A stretch of DNA of 64,000 nucleotides from Isotricha intestinalis. Taxonomy: Eukaryota; Ciliophora; Litostomatea; Vestibuliferida; Isotrichidae. Numbering within the stretch: the stretch's first letter is position 1; every line of letters begins with the position of its first letter. The stretch spans positions 1 through 64,000 of the forward strand of contig JAJJLU010000336.1 of the NCBI GenBank assembly GCA_023807065.1. The letters are read 5' to 3'. Below, in pieces: positions 9,558 through 20,412 of this stretch. Made by a program: the position numbers and the translations under genes. Below the pieces are notes generated by a model that was not told the origin of the DNA, searched no databases, and was given only the letters and a program-made list of their open reading frames with translations.

Positions 9558-11423
9558 TTATTGTTCCTTTTTTTCTTCTGTTTTTACTTCTTCTTTTTGT
9601 GATTCTTCTTTTTTTAGATCTTCTGTTTTTGCTTCTACGTTTTTATTATCATCTTCTTTTTTTTCTTCGACTTTTTGTACTTCAAGATTTATTTCTTTTT
9701 GTGATTCTTCTTCTTTTTTAGTTGCTTCTTCTTCTTTTTTATCTTCTACTTTTGAATCTTCTTCTTTTTCTTTTTTCTCTTCTACTTTTTTCTCTTCCAC
9801 TTTTTCTTCTACTATTACTTCTTCTTTCTTTTCTTCTTCTTTTTTCTCTTCTCCTTTTTTCTCTTCTACTTTTTCTTCTTCTTTTGCTTCTTCTTTTTTC
9901 TCCTCTTTTTTCTCTTCTACTATTACTTCTTCTACTTTTTCTTCTACTATTACTTCTTCTTTTTTCTCTTCTTCTTTTACTTCTTCTTTCTTTTCTTCAT
10001 CTTTTATTTCTTCTTTTTTCTCTTCTTCTTTTACTTCTTCTTTTTTCTCTTCTTCTTTTTTTTCTTTTTCTTTTTTCTCTTCTTCTTTTTTTTCTTCTTT
10101 TTTTTCTACTACTGTTACTTCTTCTTTCTTTTCTTCTGTTTTATCTAATTTTTTCGATTCTCCTTCTTTTTCTTTTTCTTCTTCCTTCTTTTCTTCTTCT
10201 TTCTTTTCTTCTTCTTTTTTCTTTTCCTCACTCTTTTCATTTGCTTTAGATTCGGTAATAATTTCTCCTTCATCTTTCTTTTCTTCTTTTTTCTTTTCTT
10301 TCTTTTCTTCTTTCACATTTTTCTTCTCAATTTTTTTCTTAACCTCCTTTTTGACTTTACTTTCCTCATACATTTTTATCACAATTCCAGTAATATTATC
10401 ACTAGAAATAGGATTTTTCTTTTCATCCTTCTTTACCAATTCATCAATAAAAAGAGAAATAACATCAGAAATATTATTTCCATCATTTCTTTTTTTTTCC
10501 TTTAACTTATCAAAAATAAATTTCCCTATTTTTCCATTGTTAGAATCTTCATTAATAGGTTCAAAGAATCCATCACATCCAAGAACAACATAATCGACAT
10601 CTTTAGTAGGGACAGAGATAATTTCAGGATTAGCAGTAATCATTTGATCTTCAGGTCTTAACCACTCATTTGTTTTATATTCTAAATCTCCGAAACCTCT
10701 AGTAACATCTAAACATCCTTTAATTCTATTTCCTTCAATAAATCCTTCAGCTTGTTCAATTCTTTTTTTTTCTTCTTGATTTGAACATTTATGATCCGTT
10801 GTCTTATGACGGACAATTCCATCCTTATCAAGTAGAATACAACGAGAATCACCTGCATTTGCTATGAAAATGTCGTTTTCACCGAAGAGCACTACACATG
10901 CTGTTGATCCACAAAAATATGCCACGTTACAATCTTCTAAATTTCTAGGGTCAAATAAATTTTTAAATGCTTTCATTTGGGTTATGTCGTCTTCTGTTAT
11001 TTTATCATCTTCTTTTATTACTTCTTTTGCTATTTTATCAAATTTTTCTTCCTCATTTTTACGATCTTCTATACTATAATTTAATAGTTTTTCATATACC
11101 TCTTTTTCTAAAAGAGATTTATCTAAAGATAAAAATGTCTCTTTTAAAGCTTCTTGATATTTTCGGTTTTTGAAATTCTCATTTTTTTCTAAAAAACTTT
11201 GAAAATTTTGTGCTATATATGATGATATTTCTTTTCCTCCATGACCATCACATACTCCGAATAAAGATAAGTTTTTGTCTTCTCCTATATTTATCGCTGA
11301 AAAGAATGTATCTTCCATTGATGGTCGATAACCTTGAATTGAACAAATACCATATTCTAAATCATTGTTATATCCATTGTCAATGTTTTTCTCAAGATTA
11401 GGTGTACTTAGTGTTTCTCCCAT
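9558..11423 (-). CDS. PP2C-family Ser/Thr protein phosphatase with long Lys/Glu-rich tail
   Basis: 621 residues. The catalytic PP2C domain spans about 22-352 and has every key motif: GYRPSMEDTFF, the metal site in FGVCDGHGG (Asp59), GSTACVVLFG, NAGDSRCIL, DVTRGFGDLEYK, LGCDGFFE (Asp284) and ISSDNITGIVI (Asp342). It should therefore be an active Mg/Mn-dependent phosphatase. The start MGETLSTP has Gly2 and Ser6, the N-myristoylation pattern, and ciliate PP2Cs often begin MG..LS.P, so membrane attachment is likely. Residues 355-621 are a highly charged Lys/Glu/Val repeat tail, probably a disordered or single-helix region, encoded by an 800-base purine-rich strand. The gene is divergent from CFAP70 across 146 bases. 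Confidence 0.95.
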   Translation of the reverse strand: MGETLSTPNLEKNIDNGYNNDLEYGICSIQGYRPSMEDTFFSAINIGEDKNLSLFGVCDGHGGKEISSYIAQNFQSFLEKNENFKNRKYQEALKETFLSLDKSLLEKEVYEKLLNYSIEDRKNEEEKFDKIAKEVIKEDDKITEDDITQMKAFKNLFDPRNLEDCNVAYFCGSTACVVLFGENDIFIANAGDSRCILLDKDGIVRHKTTDHKCSNQEEKKRIEQAEGFIEGNRIKGCLDVTRGFGDLEYKTNEWLRPEDQMITANPEIISVPTKDVDYVVLGCDGFFEPINEDSNNGKIGKFIFDKLKEKKRNDGNNISDVISLFIDELVKKDEKKNPISSDNITGIVIKMYEESKVKKEVKKKIEKKNVKEEKKEKKKEEKKDEGEIITESKANEKSEEKKKEEEKKEEEKKEEEKEKEGESKKLDKTEEKKEEVTVVEKKEEKKEEEKKEKEKKEEEKKEEVKEEEKKEEIKDEEKKEEVKEEEKKEEVIVEEKVEEVIVEEKKEEKKEEAKEEEKVEEKKGEEKKEEEKKEEVIVEEKVEEKKVEEKKEKEEDSKVEDKKEEEATKKEEESQKEINLEVQKVEEKKEDDNKNVEAKTEDLKKEESQKEEVKTEEKKEQ

Positions 11424-11569
11424 AATATTGATTTTATTTCAAAAATATAAAAATAAAAATAATAATAATAAAATAATAATCAAATTAAAAAAATTCAAAA
11501 AAATTAAAAAATTAAAATATATTTCCGTAACCAAATAAACCTTTTTTAAAAAATTAAAAAACCTGAAAA

Positions 11570-14500
11570 ATGTCAGAAGAAAACCAACCTCAAATGGAGA
11601 ATCACTCAATAGAAAAGAATGTAGAGCCTCCAATAAATTCTCAGGAAGAAAACAAAGAAGAAGAAAAAATGGAAAAATCATTTGAAGAAAAAAATATAGG
11701 AACTCAAAATCAAGGGTCTACCCTTCAAATGGGGACTATATACCCTCAATCAGAAGCAGTAGTTCTTCAAAGTCTTTTTGAAAGAGGAGGAGCTGCAGTT
11801 AAACCAACAAAATTGTCTGTTGAAGTAATTGGAATTTATTCTCTTCCTGAATTCTTTTTAAAATTAGATACTTCTGGTGCTTGTGATTCATGGGAATATC
11901 AAGTTAAAGTTAGTGAAGCTACTGTTAGTAAAGGGAAAATGAATCCTAGAGAACCAACTGAAGAAGAAAAAAACGCTGAAGAAAATAAAAAGAAAGGACC
12001 TCCTAAAATCGATAAAAAAAATCCAGATGCTGTGAAAGAAGAAGAAGAAAGATTAGAAAAGATTAGAAAAGAAAAAGAAGAATATGAAAGGAAATTTTAT
12101 GAAGAATTACATAAATTAGAACCAATGAATCAATTTTATAAAATAAAAGAAATGTCAAATCAAGCTGAATGGGTATCATTTAGTGAAGAAGATAAAATAA
12201 ACACAGTAGAATTAAGTGGAGAACCACTTCTTCAAATGGAAAATTGTATAAATGACAAGAAAAATATAATAATAGAAGTAAATAAAGTTCCTCCTCCAGA
12301 TGAAGATCCTAAAAAAAGACCAAAACCAAAAAATATGAATCCAGAAGAAATTGTTCCAGTATATACAGTTGGTTTAGCTGATTTAAGTGAATTTTATCAT
12401 ATTCCAGGTAAAAAAGAAGTTATTTTAAGAACTTCTTTAATGTTAAAAGAAACTTATGATAAGAGAATTGAAAATAATATTCAACCTGTTTTTCAACCTT
12501 TTATTCCTAGTGAAAATGATTTAGTAGTTTATTTATTTGGTCCTCCTGTTGAAGAAAAAGGAAAAAAAGATGAAAAGAAAGAAGAGAAGAAAGAAGATAA
12601 AAAAGAAGAGGAAAAAAAAGAAGAAAGTGATATTGAATTAGATTATGTTGAAAAAGCACATACATATATTTATCTTAAAATATCATTTAGTGAAAGTATT
12701 AATCCAAAATTAAAAGGTCCTAATGAAGAAGCACAACCTGATGATTTACTTGAAGAAAAAAATGTTCCTTTATCTGCTCCAAATGAAAAAGTTGATAAAA
12801 TTGAAAAAGAAGAAATTAAAGAAAATCAAAATAATAGTCAACTTATTGAAGGAAGTAAAATTATTGATGCTTTAACTGGAAAAAATTTAAAAAGTATTCC
12901 TGAAAATGAAGATATTGTAAAAGAAGAAAAATTAGAAGAAAAAAAAGAAGAAGAATCAATTAAACAAGTTAAACCAATTGCTGCTGATGAAATATGTAAT
13001 GATTTTAGAAAATATATTAAAATATTCATTGCTTCAATTTGTAAAAATTATGATGAAACAATGGGAGATTCTAATAAGAATCAAAATGTTAAAAGGGAAA
13101 AAGGAGGAACTGTTTTAACAAATGTTAAAAAAGAAGAAAGAGATAAAAATATTAATACTTTTCTAGTTAAATTTATTGAAAATGGAAAAGCTGGAATGAT
13201 AAAAGAAAAATTGAAAAAAATGATAACTAGAATAGCAGTTGAAAAATATAAAAAAAGAGTAAATATAAATGAAAAATTTGCAGAACAAAAAGATAAATTT
13301 TTCTCTGCTTTATATGCATATATAAGTGATGAAATTAAATTAGGAATGGATGAATATTATCATTTAAAAAAAGATGAAATTCATGAATATATTTTATCAT
13401 CATATGAACAAAGTAGAAAAGAAGTAAAAGCTTATGCAATGAGACAAAATAAAGAACCTGAAGAAAGAAGATTATTACGTTTATCAAGAGAATATGATAT
13501 TTTAGATGATTTAGAAACTTCTATGCAATATTATAAAAGTAGATTAACTTTAATTCAAAATAAAGAAAGTTGGTTAAATTTTGCTGTTTTAGCTAAAAAA
13601 TTAAATTCTTTGATTGAAGTTGAAGAAGCTATTGGAAATTGCATTAAAATAACTAATGAAAGTCAAGAATTAGCAATTCAAAATGGACAATCTTTAAAAC
13701 CTGAAGTTATAATGGAAGAATATCATTTAAAAATATTATTTGCTTCAATTAAATATCTAAAAGGAAGAATGAAAGATGCTATTGAATATATGATGAAATT
13801 ATTAAATAAATATGAATTAAAAAATACTAATTGTATATTTAATGCATTTTTAGCATTTTTATATCATGAACAAGGAAATAAATTATTATTTACAAAACAT
13901 TATGAAGCAGCAAAAAGATTTAAAATGATAGAGTTAGGAATAAATTTAAAAAAAACCAAAAGTTAATCCAAAAGTAAAAACAGAATATAAAAGTCCAACA
14001 TTACCAATAGAACAATGTGATAAAATATGGTATACATTAATTAATTTTTTCAATTCATATGAATTTTATGAAATAAGTGAAAAATTATTAGAATTTATAA
14101 ATGAAGAAAATAAAAATACAATCCAATTTAAATTAGCAGAAGCTCAAATAAAATTATTCTTTAAAGATAATTCAAGAGTGATAGAATTATGTGATGAAAT
14201 TCTTCAAACAGATGAAAAAAATTACCAAGCATGGACATTAAGAGGACATGCCTATTATTATTTAAACAATTTATTTGATTCAGAAGAATCTTATGTAAAA
14301 GGAATAAAATCAAAACCTCAAAATATAAAATTCGACATTAAAATGTTGACAAGATTAGGAATAATATATATAAGAAGAAAAACATGGAATGATGCTAAAA
14401 CAGTATTTATGCATATTTTAAAAGATTCTGTTTTACATTCATTTGCTTGGAGATATTTAGGTCTTGCTTTAACAAGATTAAACGAATATATTGCTGCTGA

Positions 14501-14993
14501 AGAAGCTTTAAATGAAGCTGTTCTATTAGATATAGAAAATCCTATTACTTGGGCTTATATGACTATTTTTTGTATTGATATTCATAGAAATGAAGAAGCT
14601 ATTGAATGTATGAATGAATTAATTAAAATGAAATTTAATGATATTGAATTATTAAATGAAATTGCACAATTGTTCTTTAAAAATAATGATTTTGTTATTG
14701 CTTGCAATTTATATAAGAGAATTATTAATATTAATAATAATTATATTGATGCTTATATTAAATTAGCTGAAATTTATTTCATGAAATTTGGTGATGATAA
14801 AAAAAAAGAATCTATTGAAATTTTGAAAAAAGCTTTGGAAATTTCTACTGATGAAAAAGAAAAATATTCTATTCAACAATTAAAGTCTGTTTATGAAAAT
14901 CAAATTGGAAATAATATTATTGATATGGATGAACATGAAAAAGATATGTTACAAATGAATTTAATGGAAGAATCAAATATAGAAAACGAATGA
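11570..14993 (+). CDS. CFAP70: CFAP70 (TTC18)-like axonemal protein, interrupted frame
   Basis: Two reading frames (11570-13966 and, upstream-extended, about 13957-14993) together encode one CFAP70-like protein of about 1133 residues. The N-terminal half has C2/Ig-like beta segments (KPTKLSVEVIGIYSLPEFF, LADLSEFYHIPGKKEVILR, VVYLFGPPVEEK) broken by Lys/Glu-rich inserts. The second half is helical, with FFSALYAYISDE and TPR repeats that continue across the break to the end (AWTLRGHAYYYLNNLFDSEES, AWRYLGLALTRLNEY). CFAP70 sits in the central apparatus or outer-dynein-arm region of motile cilia. The frame can be joined by a 22-base GT...AG intron at 13962-13983, or by loss of one A from the eight-A run at 13948-13955. 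Both options leave the protein complete. The gene therefore is probably functional, but the junction is uncertain. Confidence 0.8.
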
Positions 14994-15081
14994 TAGTCAT
15001 AAAACAATATATTTTTATTCAAATAAAAACATTTTTAAATTAAATATAATTTACATATAATTTTACAAGATAAAATCTTTT

Positions 15082-16092
15082 TTAAAATTGATAATCTTGA
15101 AGTTCAAAATTTTGATTTTTATTTGAATTTATACTTTCTTTTTCTGTATTTTTATTTTCATAATTATCTTCATTTTCTTCTTCTTCATATTCTTCTTCAT
15201 TTTCTTCTTCTTCCAAATCATCTTTTTCTTCTTCTAAATTTATTATATTTTCATCAACAATTTGGATTTTTCTTGGTTTTTCATTAAAAGTATAAAATAT
15301 ATAAAGCACATAAATTAAATATAAAGATAAACTAAAGAAATTAACTTCATATAATATAAAATAAATATTTTTTATAAATGAACCATAATATGTATTTTCA
15401 TCTAAAACATTTACTATAATTAATAAGGTAGAAATTATAATACACATTATTATATTTCCAAAAATTAAATTATATAATCTAGAATAAATTTCATATAAAT
15501 CAATAGTTTTGATATTAGGAATATGAATAGCTAAATAAGTATTTGAAGATTCAAGTTTTTCATCAAATAATTCTATAATTTCTCTCATTCTATTATCTAT
15601 AAAAGTATAATATGTAATAATAAAAATCAATAAAAGACATATTTTTATATATTTTAAAGAATAAATTATATCCTCATTAAATATTTGATAGGGAAAAGTT
15701 ATTATAATAAAAAAAAAATGGAATATCCAAAAATAATCAAATTCGAAATAAACATCACAATCAAATAAATCATTTCCAAATATAAATTTATGTGCTTGTT
15801 TATTTAAATAATAATATTCAAGAATATTTAAAAAGAATATAATTAGATCTGGTATTAAAAATCTTTTTTCTGAATTTTCTGAATTATCATTATTCTCATA
15901 AAAAGTTTTAAAAGTAAATATATAAAAAAAATTGTTTAGACAATGAACAAAAATTAAAGTAAATTTATCATTTAAAATTAAACGTCCTTTATTAAATCTG
16001 TATTTTAAAAACAAAAAAGAAACTAAATAAAAAAAAGTTCCAAAAAATCCAATAAAATAATTGAATATCATTGAAAATCTATTGTATACCAT
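15082..16092 (-). CDS. Polytopic membrane protein with acidic tail, unknown
   Basis: 336 residues, not recognised. About seven hydrophobic segments can be seen (roughly 8-30, 42-60, 82-98, 120-140, 150-165, 215-232, 240-268), all rich in Phe, Ile, Leu and Tyr, and separated by short loops. The last 65 residues are hydrophilic and very acidic, with long Glu runs and Asn. The DLFDCDVYFEFDYFW loop is the only striking hydrophilic motif. It could be a ciliate-specific channel, receptor or transporter-like protein; nothing supports a particular choice. It converges on CFAP70 and lies downstream of the first DLFG membrane protein on the same strand. Confidence 0.7.
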   Translation of the reverse strand: MVYNRFSMIFNYFIGFFGTFFYLVSFLFLKYRFNKGRLILNDKFTLIFVHCLNNFFYIFTFKTFYENNDNSENSEKRFLIPDLIIFFLNILEYYYLNKQAHKFIFGNDLFDCDVYFEFDYFWIFHFFFIIITFPYQIFNEDIIYSLKYIKICLLLIFIITYYTFIDNRMREIIELFDEKLESSNTYLAIHIPNIKTIDLYEIYSRLYNLIFGNIIMCIIISTLLIIVNVLDENTYYGSFIKNIYFILYEVNFFSLSLYLIYVLYIFYTFNEKPRKIQIVDENIINLEEEKDDLEEEENEEEYEEEENEDNYENKNTEKESINSNKNQNFELQDYQF

Positions 16093-16467
16093 TAAAAAAA
16101 TATTTAAAAAAATTATATTTCTATTATTTTTGAAATTATGAAATATTTAAATTTAATGAATAATTTATTTTTATATTTTAAATTTAGAATAATTATTAAT
16201 TTATATCATTGTATAATTTCAATCTTAAATATAGAAAATAAAAATTTTTAAATTTTTTTTTCTTAATTAATTTATTTTCTAATTGAATTCAATATTTTGA
16301 TAGTTAAATTTGTTTATAAATTATTATTATATATATTAAGAGAAATCAATGATATTTTTTTTAGGATAGAGATTTAAAAATGAGAAACTTAAGTAATTTC
16401 TTGTTAAATATTTATATATAATAGAATAATATTAAATGTTTATTTATTTTTGTATTCATATAATAAT
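16093..16467. other. Intergenic region, 375 bases
   Basis: A/T-rich spacer between two minus-strand membrane-protein genes; it should hold the promoter of the downstream one. No ORF, RNA or repeat is seen. Confidence 0.5.
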
Positions 16468-18375
16468 TTATCCTTCAAAAAAATTAATTTCATTTTTAAC
16501 AAAATTTAATAATTTTTGTTTTTCTTTTGATAAATTATTCTTGTCATTTTTCATAATTTGATAAGAATTATATAATTGATCAATTTCTGATTCATTAATA
16601 GTTTTAAAGGTAATATTTTCTTTTCCAAAACGATGACAAAAAACAAAATTATTATTTACAATTTTCATAGCAGACTTACTTAAAAATTCAAATAATCTAA
16701 GACTTTTTTTATCCAAATACATATCTTTCAAAACTTCAAATTCTTGAATAGTTTTAATATAAGTAATAATATCCATATAATAATTAATTTTATTTTCTGC
16801 TTGATTTAATAAATTTCTTTTTGTTGCTAATCTAGGAGAACACCAAAAACAAAAAACATTACATATAATTTGAGGCATAGATAAATTTACTAAATCTTTT
16901 TCTCTTATTTGATTTGCATTTAATATTAATTGCTCAGTTTTAATTCTTAAATCTTCTGAATTTATAATTTGAGTAGATTTTCTTCTTTTTCCTTTTCTTA
17001 TCAATTTCACATTTACAAAATTATATTTTTCTTTTTTTAATGAACATTCTTCTTTTCTTAAATTTTTTTCACTACCTTCTGAAGAATTTTCATTATAAGG
17101 AATACTCTCCATATTAACTTTATGTAATCCTGAAACAATATTATCATGTTCATTTGTTGACATTGAATTATTGATTAAAACAGGAAAATCACTGAATTTT
17201 TTTTTTTTTTCATTTATTCTTGGAGTGTTTGGTTTTTTTGGATTTGAAGAGTATTTAAATTTATTAATTAAATATTCAATATTTATATATTTATTTCCAT
17301 TAAATTTAAGCATTCTATGAATTAATTTTTGATTTATTGCTTTTCTTTCAATTAAATTAGCAATGATAACCATAGCAAATAAAAGAAAACTTAAAACTCC
17401 AGATAAACTTGCAACAAATTCTGGAATTTTTTGATATTTCCTTTTTAAATTTGTCACTTTTGGACTTACTTTCATTTCTATTGTAAATAAAATTCCTTCA
17501 TCTCCATCTTCAAAGTCTCTTTCACCTATTTCTCTAAAAGAATCTTCTGAATGATCAAACATTATTTCTTTTATCATTGAATGAGAATTAAAAAAAAATT
17601 TTTCATCATTAGCAAATTCCAAAGAAGAAAGATAAATTTCTGATTTTTTAATATAATTAACGTCAATATCTTTTGTTATATAATTTATATAATTTGGTAA
17701 TGGTTTATATCTATTTTCATAATCAATTGCAGTATCAACAAAAAAAAAAGACATAATAAGTGGATTTTCACTCATAAAATCTTTTACTTCTGGAATATGA
17801 TTTTTAGCATAATCTGATAAATACATATTTATTGTAATAAATTTATAATAATCATCAGTGTATAAACCATCTAAAGAATAATTTAAAGATTTTTCTATTA
17901 TTGGACAATATAATTCATTTAATTCATTAATTTCAAATTGGTCTTTTAAACTTGAAGGAAAATCTGATAAATCACAAAATCTAAAAGTGATTAATTCAGA
18001 AAATAAATCATCGATTCCAATCCATTCTGTTATATTTATTGAATAGTTAAAATATTTGAATGAATCTTCTATTGCTGAAGCAGCATCTTCTAAATATAAA
18101 GGACCGAATGAAAAAATAAAATTTGATGAAGATAAGTTTACAAATGGTCCTGTATCTATTATTTTATTTGAAAATGTAAAAGTTACTTCTTTTCTTTTTA
18201 AAAAAGGAATTATCATATATATAATATATGAAAATGCTATTATTATATATATTATTGTGCAAGAACCTCCTATTAAACTTTTGTATTGGATTTCGTGGTC
18301 AACTCTAAATGAAATAAATGTTCCAAAAAGATCTACTTTCCTAATTATATTTTTTATTAAATTACAATTTGCCAT
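16468..18375 (-). CDS. Two-pass DLFG-type membrane protein, paralogue 1
   Basis: 635 residues, member of a family that is abundant in ciliates but without an assigned function. The N-terminus carries KKVDLFGT-like (here RKVDLFGTFISFRV) followed by YKSLIGGSC and a transmembrane helix (about 38-59). A luminal or external domain of about 270 residues follows, and then SPKVTNLKRKYQKIPEFVASLSG leads into a second transmembrane helix (about 325-350). The cytoplasmic tail of about 285 residues includes a Ser/Lys-rich linker, a CNVFCFWCSPR cysteine cluster and the helical stretch YYMDIITYIKTIQEFEVLK. The paralogue at 28674-30503 keeps each of these blocks in the same order. Role unknown; it may be a surface sensor or scaffold. 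Confidence 0.85.
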   Translation of the reverse strand: MANCNLIKNIIRKVDLFGTFISFRVDHEIQYKSLIGGSCTIIYIIIAFSYIIYMIIPFLKRKEVTFTFSNKIIDTGPFVNLSSSNFIFSFGPLYLEDAASAIEDSFKYFNYSINITEWIGIDDLFSELITFRFCDLSDFPSSLKDQFEINELNELYCPIIEKSLNYSLDGLYTDDYYKFITINMYLSDYAKNHIPEVKDFMSENPLIMSFFFVDTAIDYENRYKPLPNYINYITKDIDVNYIKKSEIYLSSLEFANDEKFFFNSHSMIKEIMFDHSEDSFREIGERDFEDGDEGILFTIEMKVSPKVTNLKRKYQKIPEFVASLSGVLSFLLFAMVIIANLIERKAINQKLIHRMLKFNGNKYINIEYLINKFKYSSNPKKPNTPRINEKKKKFSDFPVLINNSMSTNEHDNIVSGLHKVNMESIPYNENSSEGSEKNLRKEECSLKKEKYNFVNVKLIRKGKRRKSTQIINSEDLRIKTEQLILNANQIREKDLVNLSMPQIICNVFCFWCSPRLATKRNLLNQAENKINYYMDIITYIKTIQEFEVLKDMYLDKKSLRLFEFLSKSAMKIVNNNFVFCHRFGKENITFKTINESEIDQLYNSYQIMKNDKNNLSKEKQKLLNFVKNEINFFEG

Positions 18376-19583
18376 TAAAAAAATTTTATCATAATTTATT
18401 AATTTAGAAGAAAAAGTGTAAATTGATTAATTAAATTATATTATTTAAAATTTAATCTAATTATAATATTTTTTATTTCCACAAATTTTAATTATGAATT
18501 TCAAAAGATTTTTCAAAATTTTAATGAAAATATAATATTAAAAAGAGAATTAATTTTTTTATTATCAAAAAAAAGTGTAGATAAAATTAATTTTTCCAAA
18601 AATAATATGGGAAAGAATACTGAATATCTTTGATTAATTATCTTAAAAATTGAAAATATTTAACAAAAATTCAAAATGTGTTCACAGAGTGTTTAATTAA
18701 AGTAAAAAATATATCTTGTTTTTTAGTAAATTAAATTCTTCTTAATTCTTCCAACATGAACCTAAAACTCAAAAATTATTGATGAATCGAAAAATTTGAC
18801 ATATTTTAGAAAAAAATAAACTAAAAATAATGACAATGTTCAGCTTAATTGGAGGAGGAAGAACTGCTCTGAAACAAAAGGGAAAGTCTTTTAATAAAAA
18901 AATATTCTTCAATTTTGTTCTGTTTTTTTATAAATGCATTAAAATTGTTTTAAACAAGAAATAAAATAACTCAAATGAAATATAATTGAAATTAAAAAAA
19001 TAAAATAATTATAAGATAAAATGACAATTAAAAGACTTAATCAAATAATTTTTTTTTAAATTGAATAATAAATGTATAATAAACAAATACTTTTATCATT
19101 ACTCTTAAAAAAAAAATCAATTATAAATATTTTCTTTATTTTTTAATATCTCAATTCCATTTTTATAATTCAATTATTGTGCAATTTTCTTTGAGAATAA
19201 TATTTAATTGAAAAAAGTAAATGGGTAATCATTTCAATGAAAAATGCAATTATAAAAATAGAATAAAGAATTGAATATATTTTATATATATTTTTTAAAG
19301 ATATAATACAAATAATAAAGATAAACTCCGAATTTATGAATTATTTATTCTTGATTTTTTTAAAATATTTTTTTTATTCTTTTGAAAACAAATTCAAATG
19401 ATTTTTTCTAAATTTTAGAATTATTATTTATTATGTTAACAATATTTAAAAATATAATTAAAGAAAAATTCATGAAAATATTTCTTTTCATTATATATAA
19501 TTTAATTACATTTTCCCCATTTATTCATCAAGAGAGACAATATATTTATCAAGAATTTTGTAAATAGTTATTTTTTCATTATT

Positions 19584-19703
19584 ATGAAATCTGATTTGTT
19601 TTCTTTAAAATATTTATTCAAATCTAATTCTATTGAATATGAATTATTTGATAAAGAATTAATTTTAGAATTAGGATATAGTTTCAATAATATTATTTTT
19701 TAA
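19584..19703 (+). other. Isolated 39-codon ORF, coding status doubtful
   Basis: An ATG at 19584 opens 39 codons (MKSDLFSLKYLFKSNSIEYE onward) in the middle of the desert. The residue mix is protein-like, but no family is recognised, and a frame of this length is not rare in such sequence. It may be a leftover exon or chance. Confidence 0.2.
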
Positions 19704-20310
19704 TGTTTTTTTTTTATTTGAATTAAACATATAATTATATTTGGAATATATATTTTACTTTGTTATTTAAATGGTAAAAAATAATGGAAAAAGTTTATGA
19801 TAAAATCAATTCAATTCTTACTTAAAGAAATATTGTTTTTTCTCACTTTTTTAAATCCATTTTCAAGAACTTGAGAAGTAGAAATGAAATTAGAAGTCAT
19901 ATATCTCACAGAAACTATAACTCTTTTTTATATTCTGTCCAAAAATTTTAATATGATTTATTTTTTTATTGACTCGGTATTATTTAAAATAATCATTTAA
20001 TAGATTTTTATTAATCAGAATATCCTGAAGATTCTTGATTATATAATCCATATAAATATCTTTCATATAAATTGTTTTTCTTTCTTGTAATATCTTTGAA
20101 TAATAATTTTATGATAATAATACATTTATGAATCATTCATTTCATATTTAAAGAAGATTTATAAAAATTTAACAAAATAAGAATGTAATATATTATACTA
20201 TTTAAATTTCCAATGAATAGAGATAGAAAATAAAAGAGATGCAACAATAAGAATAATAATTGAAAAAATTTATATATAATAATTCATGTCATTTCTCTAT
20301 TTTTTGTTAT

Positions 20311-20412
20311 AATTACGGCTTCAATATCCGCCGCCATGGCGTTCCACGAATAATCACAAGAGGATGTGACCAAAGCCGAATAAGATCTACGAGAGTATAT
20401 GTAAAGTAGATA
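20311..20412. ncRNA. GC-rich structured element, candidate non-coding RNA
   Basis: About 100 bases stand out by GC content from the surrounding AT-rich DNA. They can fold into a three-way junction: CGGCTT (20316-20321) pairs with AAGCCG (20373-20378), and this encloses hairpin CGCC/GGCG (20329-20332 with 20338-20341, loop GCCAT) and hairpin TCACA/TGTGA (20354-20358 with 20365-20369, loop AGAGGA). A further hairpin ATCTAC/GTAGAT lies at 20385-20390 and 20406-20411. No tRNA A or B box, no snRNA, SRP or hammerhead core was recognised. Strand is unknown. It could also be a fragment of a dispersed repeat. Confidence 0.35.

Noticed and set aside
9722..10249. A plus-strand Leu/Phe-rich ORF opposite the PP2C tail.
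   Set aside because: It is the mirror of the Lys/Glu coding tract of the minus-strand gene; composition alone keeps it open.
20311..20412. Hammerhead ribozyme or protein-coding exon (one frame gives a Trp/Arg-rich peptide).
   Set aside because: No CTGATGA or GAAA core on either strand; the peptide frame is short and has no start or flanking exon.
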